Source of the DNA: Petrolisthes cinctipes
Taxonomy: Eukaryota > Arthropoda > Malacostraca > Decapoda > Porcellanidae
Assembly: GCA_033782935.1 (NCBI GenBank)
Contig: JAWQEG010003810.1
Span: 74,501-138,500 of the forward strand
Direction of reading: 5' to 3'
DNA: 64,000 nucleotides
Shown piece after piece: positions 12,018 to 22,290 of the stretch. How positions within the stretch are numbered: the stretch's first letter is position 1; each line of letters starts with the position of its first letter. The notes beneath the pieces are model-generated. The model was not told the origin of the DNA, did no database searches, and was given only the letters and a program-made list of their open reading frames with translations. A program made the translations under genes and the position numbers.

Positions 12018-12960
12018 TTCGCGCTAACCATACTCCAATGGAACTGTCGAAGTCTTAGACCTAAATTAAATTAACTCAAACTTTTGGCTTGTTCTTACGC
12101 TGTCGATATTATTGCCCTTCAGGAAACTCATCTGAGCGACCAAGTCGAAGACGAGGTTGTACAGCTTCGGAACTACAGGTTAATTAGGAGGGACCGTGGG
12201 GGGAGAGGTGGAGGTGGAGTGGCAATCTACATCCGCCATAACCTCCCTTTCACTGATGTGCCCTGTAATTTTCCTCTGGAAAGTGTCGCTTGCAGAGTAA
12301 AATTCGGTGGCACCTATCTGACTATCTGTTCTGTCTACTGTCCTCCTGACACAGTAACTTATGATGATGTTTTTGATCTACAGGACAGTCTGCCCTGTAG
12401 AAAATTAATTGTATTAGATTTTAATGCTCATCATACGTTATGGGGTTCCCTGCAGGATGACAGAAAGGGGGAACAGGTGGCTAGGCTAATCAGTGATTCC
12501 TAGTTGGTTCTTCTGAACGACGGTAGTCCGACGAGAGTTGATGATAATACTGGTAATTTTAGCGTACTTGACCTATCTCTGGTCTCCCCATCAATTGCGG
12601 CCACTTGCCAGTGGCTACCCGTTGATGACTCATTGGGAAGCGACCATTTTCCTATTTTGATTAAATTTAAAAGCGACACTATTAAAGAGCCTTCAGCACC
12701 TAAATTTAACGCAAAAAACGCAGACTAGGTGTCCTTCACAAAGGGTGTCAGTATTGAAATTGTTCGAGAAACCATTGATTATAAAGTAAATAATATTCAA
12801 GATAATATCCTCAAAGCCGCAACGGCAACAATTCCTAAGCCTTCGATAGATAGCGCAAAGCATAGAGTTCCATGGTGGACGCCAGATTGCCGCAGGGTAC
12901 TGTGAGAGAGGAATAGAGCCTACAGGCTTATCAAAAATCACATTGGTGATGAGAACTTTC
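12018..12960 (+). pseudogene. LINE B ORF2 endonuclease region, truncated
   Basis: This is an apurinic-like (EEP) endonuclease domain. LQWNCRSLR near 12,030, the catalytic QETHL, FNAHHTLWG and GSDHFPI motifs appear in order. In-frame stops occur at about 12,072, 12,501, 12,726 and 12,903, so the copy is old. It ends abruptly near 12,960 before the reverse transcriptase, where unrelated gypsy sequence starts. Confidence 0.85.
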
Positions 12961-12961
12961 C

Positions 12962-13303
12962 ATGCCTCCTTTTGATATTATCTCTAAAGTAGATTTGATA
13001 CAGGCACAGGAAACTGACCTTTCTTTAGCTGCAGGGCGACATGTTGCTCTAGACAAGAAGGATGTAGACACCCTACCTGCCTTCTATTATGATCAAGGTG
13101 TACTCATGAGTGCATACCAGCCTCTAACTCTATCAGCCAATTATTATTGGTCAGAAACCCATCAGATTGTGTTACCTAGTTCAGTACACTCAGATGTATT
13201 AAGGCTAGCTCATGACGGTTACAGTGGACATCTTGGGTTTCGTAAAACTTACTATAAACTTACTAAAATCGCGCGCCAAATGTACCGCTCGAACAGAAGT
13301 TAG
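12962..13303 (+). pseudogene. Gypsy-type integrase N-terminal fragment
   Basis: About 110 residues resembling the segment before and within the HHCC zinc-binding domain of Ty3/gypsy integrases. It has the QIVLPSSVHSDVL...AHDGYSGHLGFRKTYYKL pattern with both histidines. It ends before the two cysteines. It is not part of the LTR element that starts at 13,399 and is a scrap of another gypsy family. Confidence 0.7.
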
Positions 13304-13398
13304 AACTGAAATTTTCCATTACCCAATGCCTGGGCCAGGCGCATGACTGATGTCATGGTTGAATAGTCTGGACATGACACCCATATGCATGACACCAT

Positions 13399-14124
13399 TG
13401 TATCCGCGGCTGATCACGTTCGCGATACATGATACACGTATGGTGGTGGAACATACCGTTAGGCCAAAGCAGTTCAAGCTAGTTTCATTAGACACAACAT
13501 CCTTTGAAAAGTGCTGAGTAGCAGCGTGAGGGAATCGTCCATGCTGAGCTACTGATTGCTAGATTCACTCTGTAATTATCTATATGTTAATCTCTCTACT
13601 ATAATCAACTCCATATTGTCATCTCGTATGTAGAGAAAGGGACAATATATATTTACTCACTTTATTCTTATATAAACTCATATCTAACTTATCCAGATTT
13701 CATATGTAAGCTTAGCATTGTAAATAGCATCATCGACAACCTGTCATCTGAGAAAGGGTGTGGCAGTGTATACCACGAGCGAGGACTACCAGCGAGAGAA
13801 GGCGCATTACACGCCCTGCCTTGAAGACAACAGGTTCACCTCCTACCTTATATTAGAGAGACACGAGTTTTCTGTACAACCTGTAACCTATACATAATAT
13901 ATTCAGTAAATAGAGACAAGTCCACGAGTTTACTCTAAACCTTGAGTAACTAACTTAGTTCCCCAGGAAGACTAGAGTGGTAGTTCAGAGCAACGGTAAG
14001 TTGGCTGAAACCAGAGGTCTATATCGGCGTAGTAAGTAATACTAGCCCGAGAGAGTAAGTGAGAGTTTCCAGCAGGTGTTTCCGAGAGAAGCTGTTGCTG
14101 AACTTGGACGACTCCACGAGTACA
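13399..14124 (+). repeat. 5' LTR, 726 bp
   Basis: It starts TGTATCCGCG and ends CGAGTACA. A TATATAAA box is at 13669-13676. A strong splice-donor-like ACG/GTAAGT is at about 13,993. It matches the split 3' LTR along its whole length. Confidence 0.95.
13669..13676 (+). promoter_or_regulatory. LTR promoter TATA box
   Basis: TATATAAA inside the 5' LTR, repeated at the equivalent site of the 3' LTR. Transcription would start about 25-30 bp downstream, defining the U3/R border. Inferred from position. Confidence 0.55.
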
Positions 14125-14127
14125 TAA

Positions 14128-14140
14128 TGGTGGCAGCGGT
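14128..14140 (+). other. Putative primer binding site
   Basis: TGGTGGCAGCGGT begins three bases after the 5' LTR, where the tRNA primer anneals in gypsy elements. The TGG start is as expected for a site complementary to a tRNA CCA end. I did not identify the tRNA. Confidence 0.6.
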
Positions 14141-14849
14141 AAGGGATACGTAACATTCACAGTGTCCTGTATTAATTCTATATTCCAAACAGAATAATTG
14201 TGTACGTGGGTGGCGGCTTGGGCGTTTTTCCTCGTTGGTAACACTGACGGAGCGAGAGCGAGCCAGAGCGATACCAGCTGGGGGTTGCCAGCTAATGGTG
14301 GCTGCGTAACCTAACCTACTTTAATCAGGCATTTTTCCCTGTGTGCTTTTCCCAGGGAAAAAGAGGATTTGTCTGTTGTGGGTATCTCATCTGGGAAGGA
14401 ACAAGGACGGACTTAGGAGGGTGAACCAGAAGAGTGAACGGGAGCTGTGAGAGGAACGACTGGCCAGCGTTTACTCTGGGGGGGTGTCTCATCTACACAT
14501 TCCTTTACTACGTGTGCTGAGCATCTCTGTAATCTTCAATTTCTCCATCGGTTAGTTATTTTAATTCTATACACATACACAGTGAACATTAAACACACAA
14601 TAGTAACATGTTTTGAGGGTATTTTTATATGCCTATGTATTTTTTATAATTTTTATTATATGTTGTGGTGAGTGTATAGGAATTATTTCTATGGGACATG
14701 TTTAAGAAATTTAGAACGACAAAGACTATAATCCCAGGGGATTCATCAGAGGATTCAGACAGTAGTAGCAGTTTTGAGGGGAACTAAACTTTCCACCTAC
14801 TCCCAATACCACTAATATACATGAGCAGTTAAGGGGACTGAATAGTCCA
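14141..14849 (+). other. Leader between PBS and gag
   Basis: About 700 bp of untranslated leader. No conserved coding sequence is seen; a 74-codon open frame at 14,447 looks like chance. A packaging signal would lie here but cannot be recognised from sequence alone. Confidence 0.6.
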
Positions 14850-16103
14850 GTGCCAGGGCAGTTAAGAAGTGGATATCAATTTCGTGTAGAGGGAAGTGAC
14901 GAAATAGAGGAAACACGGGAAAACGTGTTTAAGTTACCGCCAAAAGGGCGAGGAAAGGGTAATAAAAATACTACTGTTGTACAAGCTACAATTCCAATGG
15001 CGACTGCAAGCATCAGTGCTGTTGGGGAAGCAGCCCAGGCGACAGGGCAGAATGTCACTAACCCTAGTATACAAGGCAATTTGGTGGGTAGCGCCCACGG
15101 AAATCAGCCAACGAATATTATGAGAGTGTTTACAGGTGAGGATTCAGTACCAAAGTTTGATGGGGATCCAAATAAGAATTATACAATAGAGGAATTTATA
15201 CGGAGACTTGAGCAGTCTTTCGTGGAGTATAATATTACCGGGGATAGAGGTAAAATAGGATATGCAGACTCGAGGATTGAAGGGGAGTTTGCAAGGCAGT
15301 TATTAAACTGTAGTTGTCTGTTGGGGAGGTCGTCAAGGGAACAACAGACGTGGGAGGAGTTTAAAAAAGCATTAATTACAGTGTTCCGAAGGTCGGCTCC
15401 AGAGGGATGCTCGGCGTGGGCACATAGAACATTCACGGACTTAGGTTTAAAGGCGTGGATTACACCACTAGAAGTAGCAGTATCAAAGGCGGGTGCTATA
15501 CGTAAGGATATACAAGATTGTATACAGGACAACAATTGGTCTAAGGATGTTAATGGGGAACAATGGATGAAGGTAAACGATGCCTGTGAGATGTTTGAAT
15601 ATCTCTTGATGTATCTAGGTCTATCAGAGGAGGACCAGAGGAGAGTCCGGAAAAAAAAGTTGGAGCGAGGTAAGGGAATCTGGCATTTGATTAATGAGTT
15701 AAAACTGGAAATCAGAGATCCCATGGTTGTTAGACCATTTCGCAACCAAAATGTTACGAAGGTACAGACTTCGGTATTGCAAACGGAGGTAACTGACAGG
15801 AGGTCAGAGGGCGAGCCGCAGACAGGCGTAAATGCGGTCGCGGGGCAAAGGAATACAAGGGGTGGAAATTCATCTGCGAGGTACCAGGTAGAATGTTTCC
15901 ATTGTCGTAAGTGGGGCCATGTAAAGGCCGACTGTCCTCAATTACAGAATAGATCTCAAGGGCATCAATATAGAGGTTCAATGAACAGGGGTCAGGCATA
16001 CCCTAGAGGCGCAGCCAGGCGGGCGCGTGGAGGACACGCTAGAGGACGTGGTAGAGCGTACCACTATGCACATCAGGATAATTATCAACAAGGAGGAGGT
16101 TAG
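14850..16103 (+). CDS. Gag polyprotein of the LTR element
   Basis: Structural capsid/nucleocapsid protein, 417 residues from the ATG at 14850. An N-terminal low-complexity region is followed by a capsid-like helical core at about residues 90-290. A CCHC knuckle CFHCRKWGHVKADC lies at about 15,894-15,935, followed by an Arg/Gly-rich tail suited to RNA binding. It ends at TAG (16101-16103). The same frame stays open after the TAG and contains a second knuckle-like CxxHxxxxHxxxxC motif up to a TGA at 16245-16247, so the TAG probably truncates the original gag. The upstream start could be earlier than 14850 but no better ATG was seen. Confidence 0.85.
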   Translation: MPGQLRSGYQFRVEGSDEIEETRENVFKLPPKGRGKGNKNTTVVQATIPMATASISAVGEAAQATGQNVTNPSIQGNLVGSAHGNQPTNIMRVFTGEDSVPKFDGDPNKNYTIEEFIRRLEQSFVEYNITGDRGKIGYADSRIEGEFARQLLNCSCLLGRSSREQQTWEEFKKALITVFRRSAPEGCSAWAHRTFTDLGLKAWITPLEVAVSKAGAIRKDIQDCIQDNNWSKDVNGEQWMKVNDACEMFEYLLMYLGLSEEDQRRVRKKKLERGKGIWHLINELKLEIRDPMVVRPFRNQNVTKVQTSVLQTEVTDRRSEGEPQTGVNAVAGQRNTRGGNSSARYQVECFHCRKWGHVKADCPQLQNRSQGHQYRGSMNRGQAYPRGAARRARGGHARGRGRAYHYAHQDNYQQGGG

Positions 16104-16268
16104 GTACCTCCCGGACAGAGTAAGTGGTGTGAAATCCATGAATGGTCGAATCATATAACGGCAGACTGTGGAGTAATAATACGAGCTATGCATGAGGAAA
16201 AATCCCGTATGGAGGTCCGGCGATCAGGGTTGGATGAGGCATTATGACACAAGGACGAGAGGAAGAGA

Positions 16269-16709
16269 ATGTCTAGAGATATAGAATTCTCCATAGTGTC
16301 GGCAGTCAGTAGAAGTAATCATTTAGCCGTAGGAAATGTAACAATAGGGGGAATTCCGGGGGTACTTTTGATTGATACAGGTGCAGTAGTCAATCTAATA
16401 TCAAAGGAGACCTATAAAAATATTAGAAAACATCATTCTGAGAGGAGTTATGCATTGCAAGAGCCACAATACCAACTGAGTGGGGTGTCAGGAACTACAG
16501 TGGATGTTCTTGGAGTTTTGAGGTTGCCAGTTCACTTCCGGGGTAGTTCAAGTTTTGCTGCATCATTTTATGTTGTAAGTAAATTTCATCCTATGGCAAG
16601 CGGGTTGCTTGGATTGTCAACCATGGCTGAAAGGAAGATTGAGGTGTACCCAGGGGAGGGTTTAATTGTTCATGAAAATGTATCTTATATGTGTATGGCA
16701 ACCCCGTAA
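16269..16709 (+). CDS. Retropepsin-like protease of the LTR element
   Basis: Aspartic protease that would mature the Gag-Pol polyprotein. The catalytic LIDTGA motif has its aspartate at 16374-16376 (about residue 36 of this open stretch). A GLLGLS-type segment follows near residue 115, as in retropepsins. It lies in the same frame as gag and pol and is bounded by TGA (16245-16247) upstream and TAA (16707-16709) downstream. The ATG at 16269 is simply the first in the open stretch; in the intact element this was probably an internal part of a polyprotein. Confidence 0.8.
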   Translation: MSRDIEFSIVSAVSRSNHLAVGNVTIGGIPGVLLIDTGAVVNLISKETYKNIRKHHSERSYALQEPQYQLSGVSGTTVDVLGVLRLPVHFRGSSSFAASFYVVSKFHPMASGLLGLSTMAERKIEVYPGEGLIVHENVSYMCMATP

Positions 16710-16739
16710 CCCAAACACTCAGACAAAGAGGTTAAAACG

Positions 16740-19700
16740 GTGGGTTATGTAAGGGGCTTTGAAGAGAAGTCAACCCAAAGGGTCAAACAAGATAGACTAT
16801 GCGACACTGCTAGGGAGGAAGTCACGCGTTGGACTGTTGTTACTGCTATTGTACCTGATGCGCACAGGCTGCAACCGCAGGAAATGATTCAGTTCAAGGT
16901 GTGTTTGAAAGGAGTGAAAGAAGGCGTAGATGTGGTATGCATGTCTGAAACATGTAAGTTAAAAGGGGTGTTGCTAGAGTCTACCTTGACTACAGTAAAG
17001 TCAGGGGGTGAGACTGTGGTGCTGGCTGTAAATAATACGGGAGTAGAGATTGAAGTTAAGCCAGGCAGTCAATTTTGTGATTTTCTCGTATACCATGGTA
17101 CGGTATTAGAGCCAAAGCATAACCTACCAGTTGTGAGTGTTGTTGGTTATATTGGTGCATCTCCTTCGTTAGAATTGAAAAGTCAAGTTAAAACTGGGGG
17201 AAACTCAGAAGGGAATGAAGAGTTGTTACAGTTACTTCAAGGGTATAGGAAGGCTATAGCTCTTGCAGGGGAACCATTAGGTAGTACAGACCTAACTTCA
17301 CATGTGATTAAGTTAAAGCGAGAAGCGCAACCCAGTTACATAAAATCATATAGGCTCCCCCATTCACAAAGACAGATAGTGGACGATACGGTGAAGGATA
17401 TGTTAAAACAGAAGGTTATTGAACCTTCGACCTCTCCTTGGAGTAGTCCCATATTTTTGGTTCCAAAGAAGGATGGAACATATAGACCTGTTATTGACTA
17501 TAGGAGAGTAAATCAGCAGACCGTCCCTGATAAATACCCAATGCCTCACTTGAATGACCTGTTGCAGGCTATAGGTGAGGGAAATAAGGTGTTTTCTACC
17601 TTGGATTTGCTGTCAGGATATTGGCAGGTGCCAGTTCACGAGCGGTCTCGTGACATCACGGCTTTTTCCACTCATCAAGGTCATTATCAGTTTCGCAGGA
17701 TGCCATTTGGGCTCTGCAATGCCCCTACGACTTTCCAAAGACTAGTGATCAATGTATTGGCGGGGTTAATTGGGAAAGATGCATTAGTATACCTAGATGA
17801 CATAATTATTTTCTCAAAGGATGTGCCTACGCACTTGGAGAAATTAAGAAAGGTATTGGAACGTTTAGCATCAGCGGGTTTGAAGCTAAAACTTAGTAAG
17901 TGTGAATTCTTGAAACAAAAGATTAAGTATTTGGGGCATGAAGTAGACGAGTCAGGTATACATGTGAATCAGGATAAGATAAAGGCTATCTTAAAGTTTC
18001 CAACACCGACCAAGGCAGATCATGTACGATTTTTTCTGGGACTAGCGGGTTTCTACAGGAGTTTTGTGTATCAGTTTTCTAGCAAGGCAGCACCTTTGAT
18101 TAAACTGTTGAAGCAGACAAATAAGTTTGAATGGGGTCAACCACAAGAAGAGGCAGTTAGTATATTAAAGGAGGCTCTGACGCAACCACCTGTTTTGGCT
18201 TTCCCAGATTTCAAGAAACCTTTTATTTTACATACAGATGCATCGGGGGTTGGACTTGGGGCAGTATTGGCACAAGAAGATGAGGGGGGAAAGTTAAAAC
18301 CCATTGGCTACACAAGTAAGGCGTTAACTGATACAGAGAAAAAATATAGGGTTACACATCAGGAGGCATATGCCATAGTGTGGGCCTTGAAACATTTTCA
18401 TCCTATTATTTTTGGTTACTCTATTACAGTTTGTACTGATCATCACCCATGTCTCGAGTTGTTCAAGGGGAAGAATATGACCGGGAAGTTAGCACGATGG
18501 CACTTGACTATTCTGGAGTTCAATCCTACTTTCAATTTTGTACCTGGTAAGATTAATGTAGTTGCAGATGCATTAAGTCGACAGACTGTGAACTCTGTAA
18601 CCACATTGAGTACAATATCCCCACAGAAGTTAAAGACAAAGCAAAGGGAAGATCCTATGTGGAAGAGGGTAATTTATGGTCTAGAGTCAGGGGAAGAGGT
18701 AGAAGTTCCAGGTCTACCGCTAAGAACAACAGAGTTTATCCTGAGGGATAATATTATTCATAAGGTAACTGTAGTTAAAGGGGAAGAAACATACAGAATA
18801 GTAGTGCCAGGGTCTCTGATAGAAACAGTATTAAGGCTTCTTCATGATGCACCACAAGCAGGTCATAAAGGGAGGGACGCTTGTCTAGAAGAAGCTAGGT
18901 CGAGGTATTTCTGGTTGAAAATGCATAAGGACATAGAAAACCATATAAAGAAATGTGTATCGTGTGCGAGGAACAAAGGAACAACGGGACCACTCGCTCC
19001 TCTGCAAACATTTCCAAGTCCTGCTAAACTTTGGGATGTGGTAGCCATAGATGTGTTACAGCTACCTACAAGTTATCAGGGATCAAAGTATTTGTTGACT
19101 TGTGTGGATCACTTCAGTAGGTTTGTTGTGTTAGCTCCTCTACAAGATAAATCAGCTCAGTCCATTGCACATGCATTAGTAAACTCATTGTTTTGTACAT
19201 ACACTATACCCCGTGTGCTGTTGTCAGACAATGGGACAGAATTTAGAAATAGTGTCCTAGAAGAAATCTGCAAGCTCTACAATATTAAGCAGATGTTCAC
19301 GGTTGCATACCATCCTCAAAGTAATGGTATGGTGGAGAGAGTAAATAGGAAGATTTTGGAGGTACTTAGACATCTGGCAGGTTCAATTCAAGCAGGCTGG
19401 GAAGATTGGTTATGCCAGGTAACCGCATGTATTAATAGTTCCATACATTCCTCACTGGGAAAGACACCACATTATATTATATATGGTGAGGATAAGGTCC
19501 TACCATATGATATATTGGTTGGAAGACCAGGCCTAGTGTATAAGGTAGACGACTATGTGAGTGTCCAGGGACACGCTTTTGCAACTATTCACCATGAAGT
19601 AAGAAAGCATATGGAAGCCTCACGGGCAGAACATATTGCAAGGCAACATAAGTTTGCAAAGAAAGTAGAAATTGAGGAAGGAGATGTGGTGATGGTGAAG

Positions 19701-19931
19701 ACTCCAGAGAGACAGAGCAAACTATCTCCGAAATTCAAGGGTCCCTACATTGTAAAAAGGGTATTGGGAAATAAATTAATAGTTCAGGATAATATAACAG
19801 ACAAGGATCAACAGGTACACGTGGATAGAATAAAGAAGGTTCCAAAGGAAACGATCCAAGTGGGAAAAGAAACAGAGTCTGAACCTGAGCAAAGAATGCA
19901 ATTAAGATCAGGGAAATATCTGGCAAAATAA
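16740..19931 (+). CDS. Pol: reverse transcriptase, RNase H, integrase
   Basis: 1,063-residue Ty3/gypsy Pol. RT spans about residues 200-400 with YLDD at 351-354. RNase H follows with TDASG (D500). The integrase has an HHCC zinc domain (HDAPQAGH...CVSCARNK), then D771, D830 and E866 in DD35E spacing, and a GPY motif (FKGPYIVKRV) near the C-terminus. All domains are complete and uninterrupted. The frame is the same as gag and protease and the open stretch starts at a GTG, so translation must come from upstream. The TAA at 16707 would block this unless read through. Confidence 0.92.
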   Translation: MGYVRGFEEKSTQRVKQDRLCDTAREEVTRWTVVTAIVPDAHRLQPQEMIQFKVCLKGVKEGVDVVCMSETCKLKGVLLESTLTTVKSGGETVVLAVNNTGVEIEVKPGSQFCDFLVYHGTVLEPKHNLPVVSVVGYIGASPSLELKSQVKTGGNSEGNEELLQLLQGYRKAIALAGEPLGSTDLTSHVIKLKREAQPSYIKSYRLPHSQRQIVDDTVKDMLKQKVIEPSTSPWSSPIFLVPKKDGTYRPVIDYRRVNQQTVPDKYPMPHLNDLLQAIGEGNKVFSTLDLLSGYWQVPVHERSRDITAFSTHQGHYQFRRMPFGLCNAPTTFQRLVINVLAGLIGKDALVYLDDIIIFSKDVPTHLEKLRKVLERLASAGLKLKLSKCEFLKQKIKYLGHEVDESGIHVNQDKIKAILKFPTPTKADHVRFFLGLAGFYRSFVYQFSSKAAPLIKLLKQTNKFEWGQPQEEAVSILKEALTQPPVLAFPDFKKPFILHTDASGVGLGAVLAQEDEGGKLKPIGYTSKALTDTEKKYRVTHQEAYAIVWALKHFHPIIFGYSITVCTDHHPCLELFKGKNMTGKLARWHLTILEFNPTFNFVPGKINVVADALSRQTVNSVTTLSTISPQKLKTKQREDPMWKRVIYGLESGEEVEVPGLPLRTTEFILRDNIIHKVTVVKGEETYRIVVPGSLIETVLRLLHDAPQAGHKGRDACLEEARSRYFWLKMHKDIENHIKKCVSCARNKGTTGPLAPLQTFPSPAKLWDVVAIDVLQLPTSYQGSKYLLTCVDHFSRFVVLAPLQDKSAQSIAHALVNSLFCTYTIPRVLLSDNGTEFRNSVLEEICKLYNIKQMFTVAYHPQSNGMVERVNRKILEVLRHLAGSIQAGWEDWLCQVTACINSSIHSSLGKTPHYIIYGEDKVLPYDILVGRPGLVYKVDDYVSVQGHAFATIHHEVRKHMEASRAEHIARQHKFAKKVEIEEGDVVMVKTPERQSKLSPKFKGPYIVKRVLGNKLIVQDNITDKDQQVHVDRIKKVPKETIQVGKETESEPEQRMQLRSGKYLAK

Positions 19932-19939
19932 TCTAATGT

Positions 19940-19960
19940 TGATTTTGTTCGCAGACAATC
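19940..19960 (+). promoter_or_regulatory. Possible env splice acceptor
   Basis: A pyrimidine-rich run ending TTGTTCGCAG lies a few bases before the env ATG at 19961. Errantiviral env is expressed from a spliced mRNA, and a donor-like ACG/GTAAGT exists in the 5' LTR near 13,993. Splicing here is inferred only. Confidence 0.45.
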
Positions 19961-21730
19961 ATGAGGACATTGGGAGTGTTCTGAGTGATGTTGGTTGTGG
20001 CGTTCGTGAGTTCCAAGGGTTCGACTAACCAAATAAAACCGGGTGCCTTAGTGGGTACCGATGGGAGACTTGAGGTGGTCACGGACGTAATAACAGTAAG
20101 ACTCAATCTTGGAACTCTGTTGGACCTAAAGACAAGGGTTGATGATTTTCAGCTGAAATTTCATAACGCCATAGAAATGTCGTCTGCTAAATTAGGTAAA
20201 TTGACGAACTCGAGCTACCCTCTGGAACGGCAAATAAAGGTACAGTTGGAAGACAGATATTTTCAAATAAAGAATATGATGAAGTACTCAGAACAGAATT
20301 TACCCAACTTTTCAAGTGAGGTTAGAAAATTAGCTCATAATCAGATTACAAATAGCAGGGCTAAAAGAGGATTATTTGACATTGGAGGGGTAATTGCTAA
20401 AATTCTATTTGGAACAGCTACTAGTGACGATGTAGAAGATCTGGGACGCAGACTAGAGATTTTAAACAAGGTGATTGTAGAACAAAATAGGGTAATAGAT
20501 AGTAAGTTTTCCTTGGCAGCTAATGTGGCAGAAGAAGTAAATGGAGTTATTGAAAAGACTAATGAGGTAATTAAGGAATTAGACAGGTTAGCTAAACATT
20601 TGGATTTTACAATGTTAGTGTTAAACCTAGATCAATATTTAAATATTGTGGAAAATTACATAAATGGACTGAATGCTCAAACCAGAAAACTACTCCATAA
20701 CCTAAGGAATGCAGCGCTGGGTAAGGCAGACGCTGACCTTCTGTCAGTAGTTGATCTTCAAAGGGTGGTTGATGTGGCTAGAATTATGCATGGTTTGAAT
20801 CCTTTCTTTGAAGGTGAATCTGTATCTTACTACTATCCACTTTTGGAATCATGCTTAACGACTAAAACTATTCTTATTCACATTCCCACAAAACATCAGG
20901 TTCATTTTAACATATGGTCAGTGAAGCCATTTCCTATGAGGTTAGGGGCGGAGATCATGATGTTAAATGTGGATTATGATTATATTATTGCATCTCAGGA
21001 TCGCTCACTGGTGGTTGCAGTTACCAAGGAACAGCTAGAAGATTGTCATACAGCATATTACCATTTGAAGGTGTGTCCAGCTCTAAATTTTATTTTTACA
21101 GGACCCGAGGAATCCCAGTGTGAATTGTCATTAATCCAGGCTGATGCTTCAAGCTCCATTAAACATTGTGAGTACCTGTGACCAAAAAGGAAGTCAGATG
21201 TTAATGTAACGTATTTTCAGGGCATTGCGTATTATACATTCACTAAGCCCGCAAGAGCAACTATTATTTGTGAAGATGGCCCTTCAGGAGCAAAACATGT
21301 GTCTGAGGTGGGTACGTTTGTAGTTCCACCTGCGTGTTCATTTTTAAGCAATACTAAAACAGTTCTGGCCACGAAGCATCATCTTGGATTGGTCCTAAAT
21401 AAATCTGTGGAATTTGTGAAAGTCCATCCTCCTCTCCCAGCAAACTTTTCTACTGTTAATATGGATTCTGAGAAAATAAGATTGATGGAATTGTTAAACA
21501 TGTCTGATATTCATCCTGTAATTGAATCTGCTCTACCTTTCCATCTGCAACGGGTAGCTGTGTACCCTTGGTCCGGAGTGACTACTTTATTATTCATATT
21601 ATATTTCATGTTCTCTTGTTACCTGTTCAGGAGTTTGAGGGTTTTGAATGGGGAGATTAAAAAGAAGAAAAACAGAAGATCAAGAAATATAGAGGTCCAC
21701 CATACACAACCTAGGGAAGATGAATTGTAA
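19961..21730 (+). pseudogene. Errantivirus-like envelope glycoprotein gene, broken by two stops
   Basis: Envelope protein of the baculovirus-F/errantivirus type. The ATG at 19961 opens a hydrophobic leader that is cut by TGA at 19982-19984; the frame is then open to a second TGA at 21179-21181, and again to the end at 21730. A furin-type cleavage site R-A-K-R (20357-20368) is followed at once by a glycine-rich fusion-peptide-like segment, then a long helical region (about 20,430-20,640). Cysteines cluster in the C-terminal half. A transmembrane segment lies at about 21,580-21,650, with a short basic cytoplasmic tail. Both breaks are single in-frame codons without frameshift. Defective as it stands. 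Confidence 0.88.
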
Positions 21731-22080
21731 GGATAATTCTAAGGACACCCCAACAACTAGGTAGTACCCTACACGGTTAGTTGTAGGGATTTAGAATTAA
21801 GGAATTGTATGAATGTGTATTATATTTTATTATCCATGTATAATTACTTAATTTAAGGAAGTATTATTAATTATCCATTGTATCATTCACGAGCTCAACA
21901 ATTTATTTTTCTTTTATGTTAATTCATCCAATGTGTATATATTTCATCTTGTATATATTATATATGTATGTTACCATGTCAAGAGTGAATCTAATAATCA
22001 GGAAGGCTAAGCATTAATTAATGTAAATTTAATGTTATTGTGAACTGCAGGGACGCAGTTGTTTTAGCGTGGCCGAGCAA
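21731..22080 (+). other. Non-coding 3' region before the 3' LTR
   Basis: AT-rich sequence between the env stop and the 3' LTR. The last 30 bases before the LTR are not purine-rich, so a standard polypurine tract is not obvious. Confidence 0.6.
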
Positions 22081-22290
22081 TGTATCCGCGATTGATCACG
22101 TTCGCGATACATGATACACGTATGGTGGTGGAACATACCGTTAGGCCAAAGCAGTTCAAGCTAGTTTCATTAGACACAACATCCTTTGAAAAGTGCTGAG
22201 TAGCAGCGTGAGGGAATCTTCCATGCTGAGCTACTGATTGCTAGATTCACTCTGTAATTATCTATATGTTAATCTCTCTACTATAATCAA
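22081..22290 (+). repeat. 3' LTR, left portion (210 bp)
   Basis: Matches 13399-13608 of the 5' LTR with a few substitutions, then stops at ...ATAATCAA where a LINE is inserted. Confidence 0.95.
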
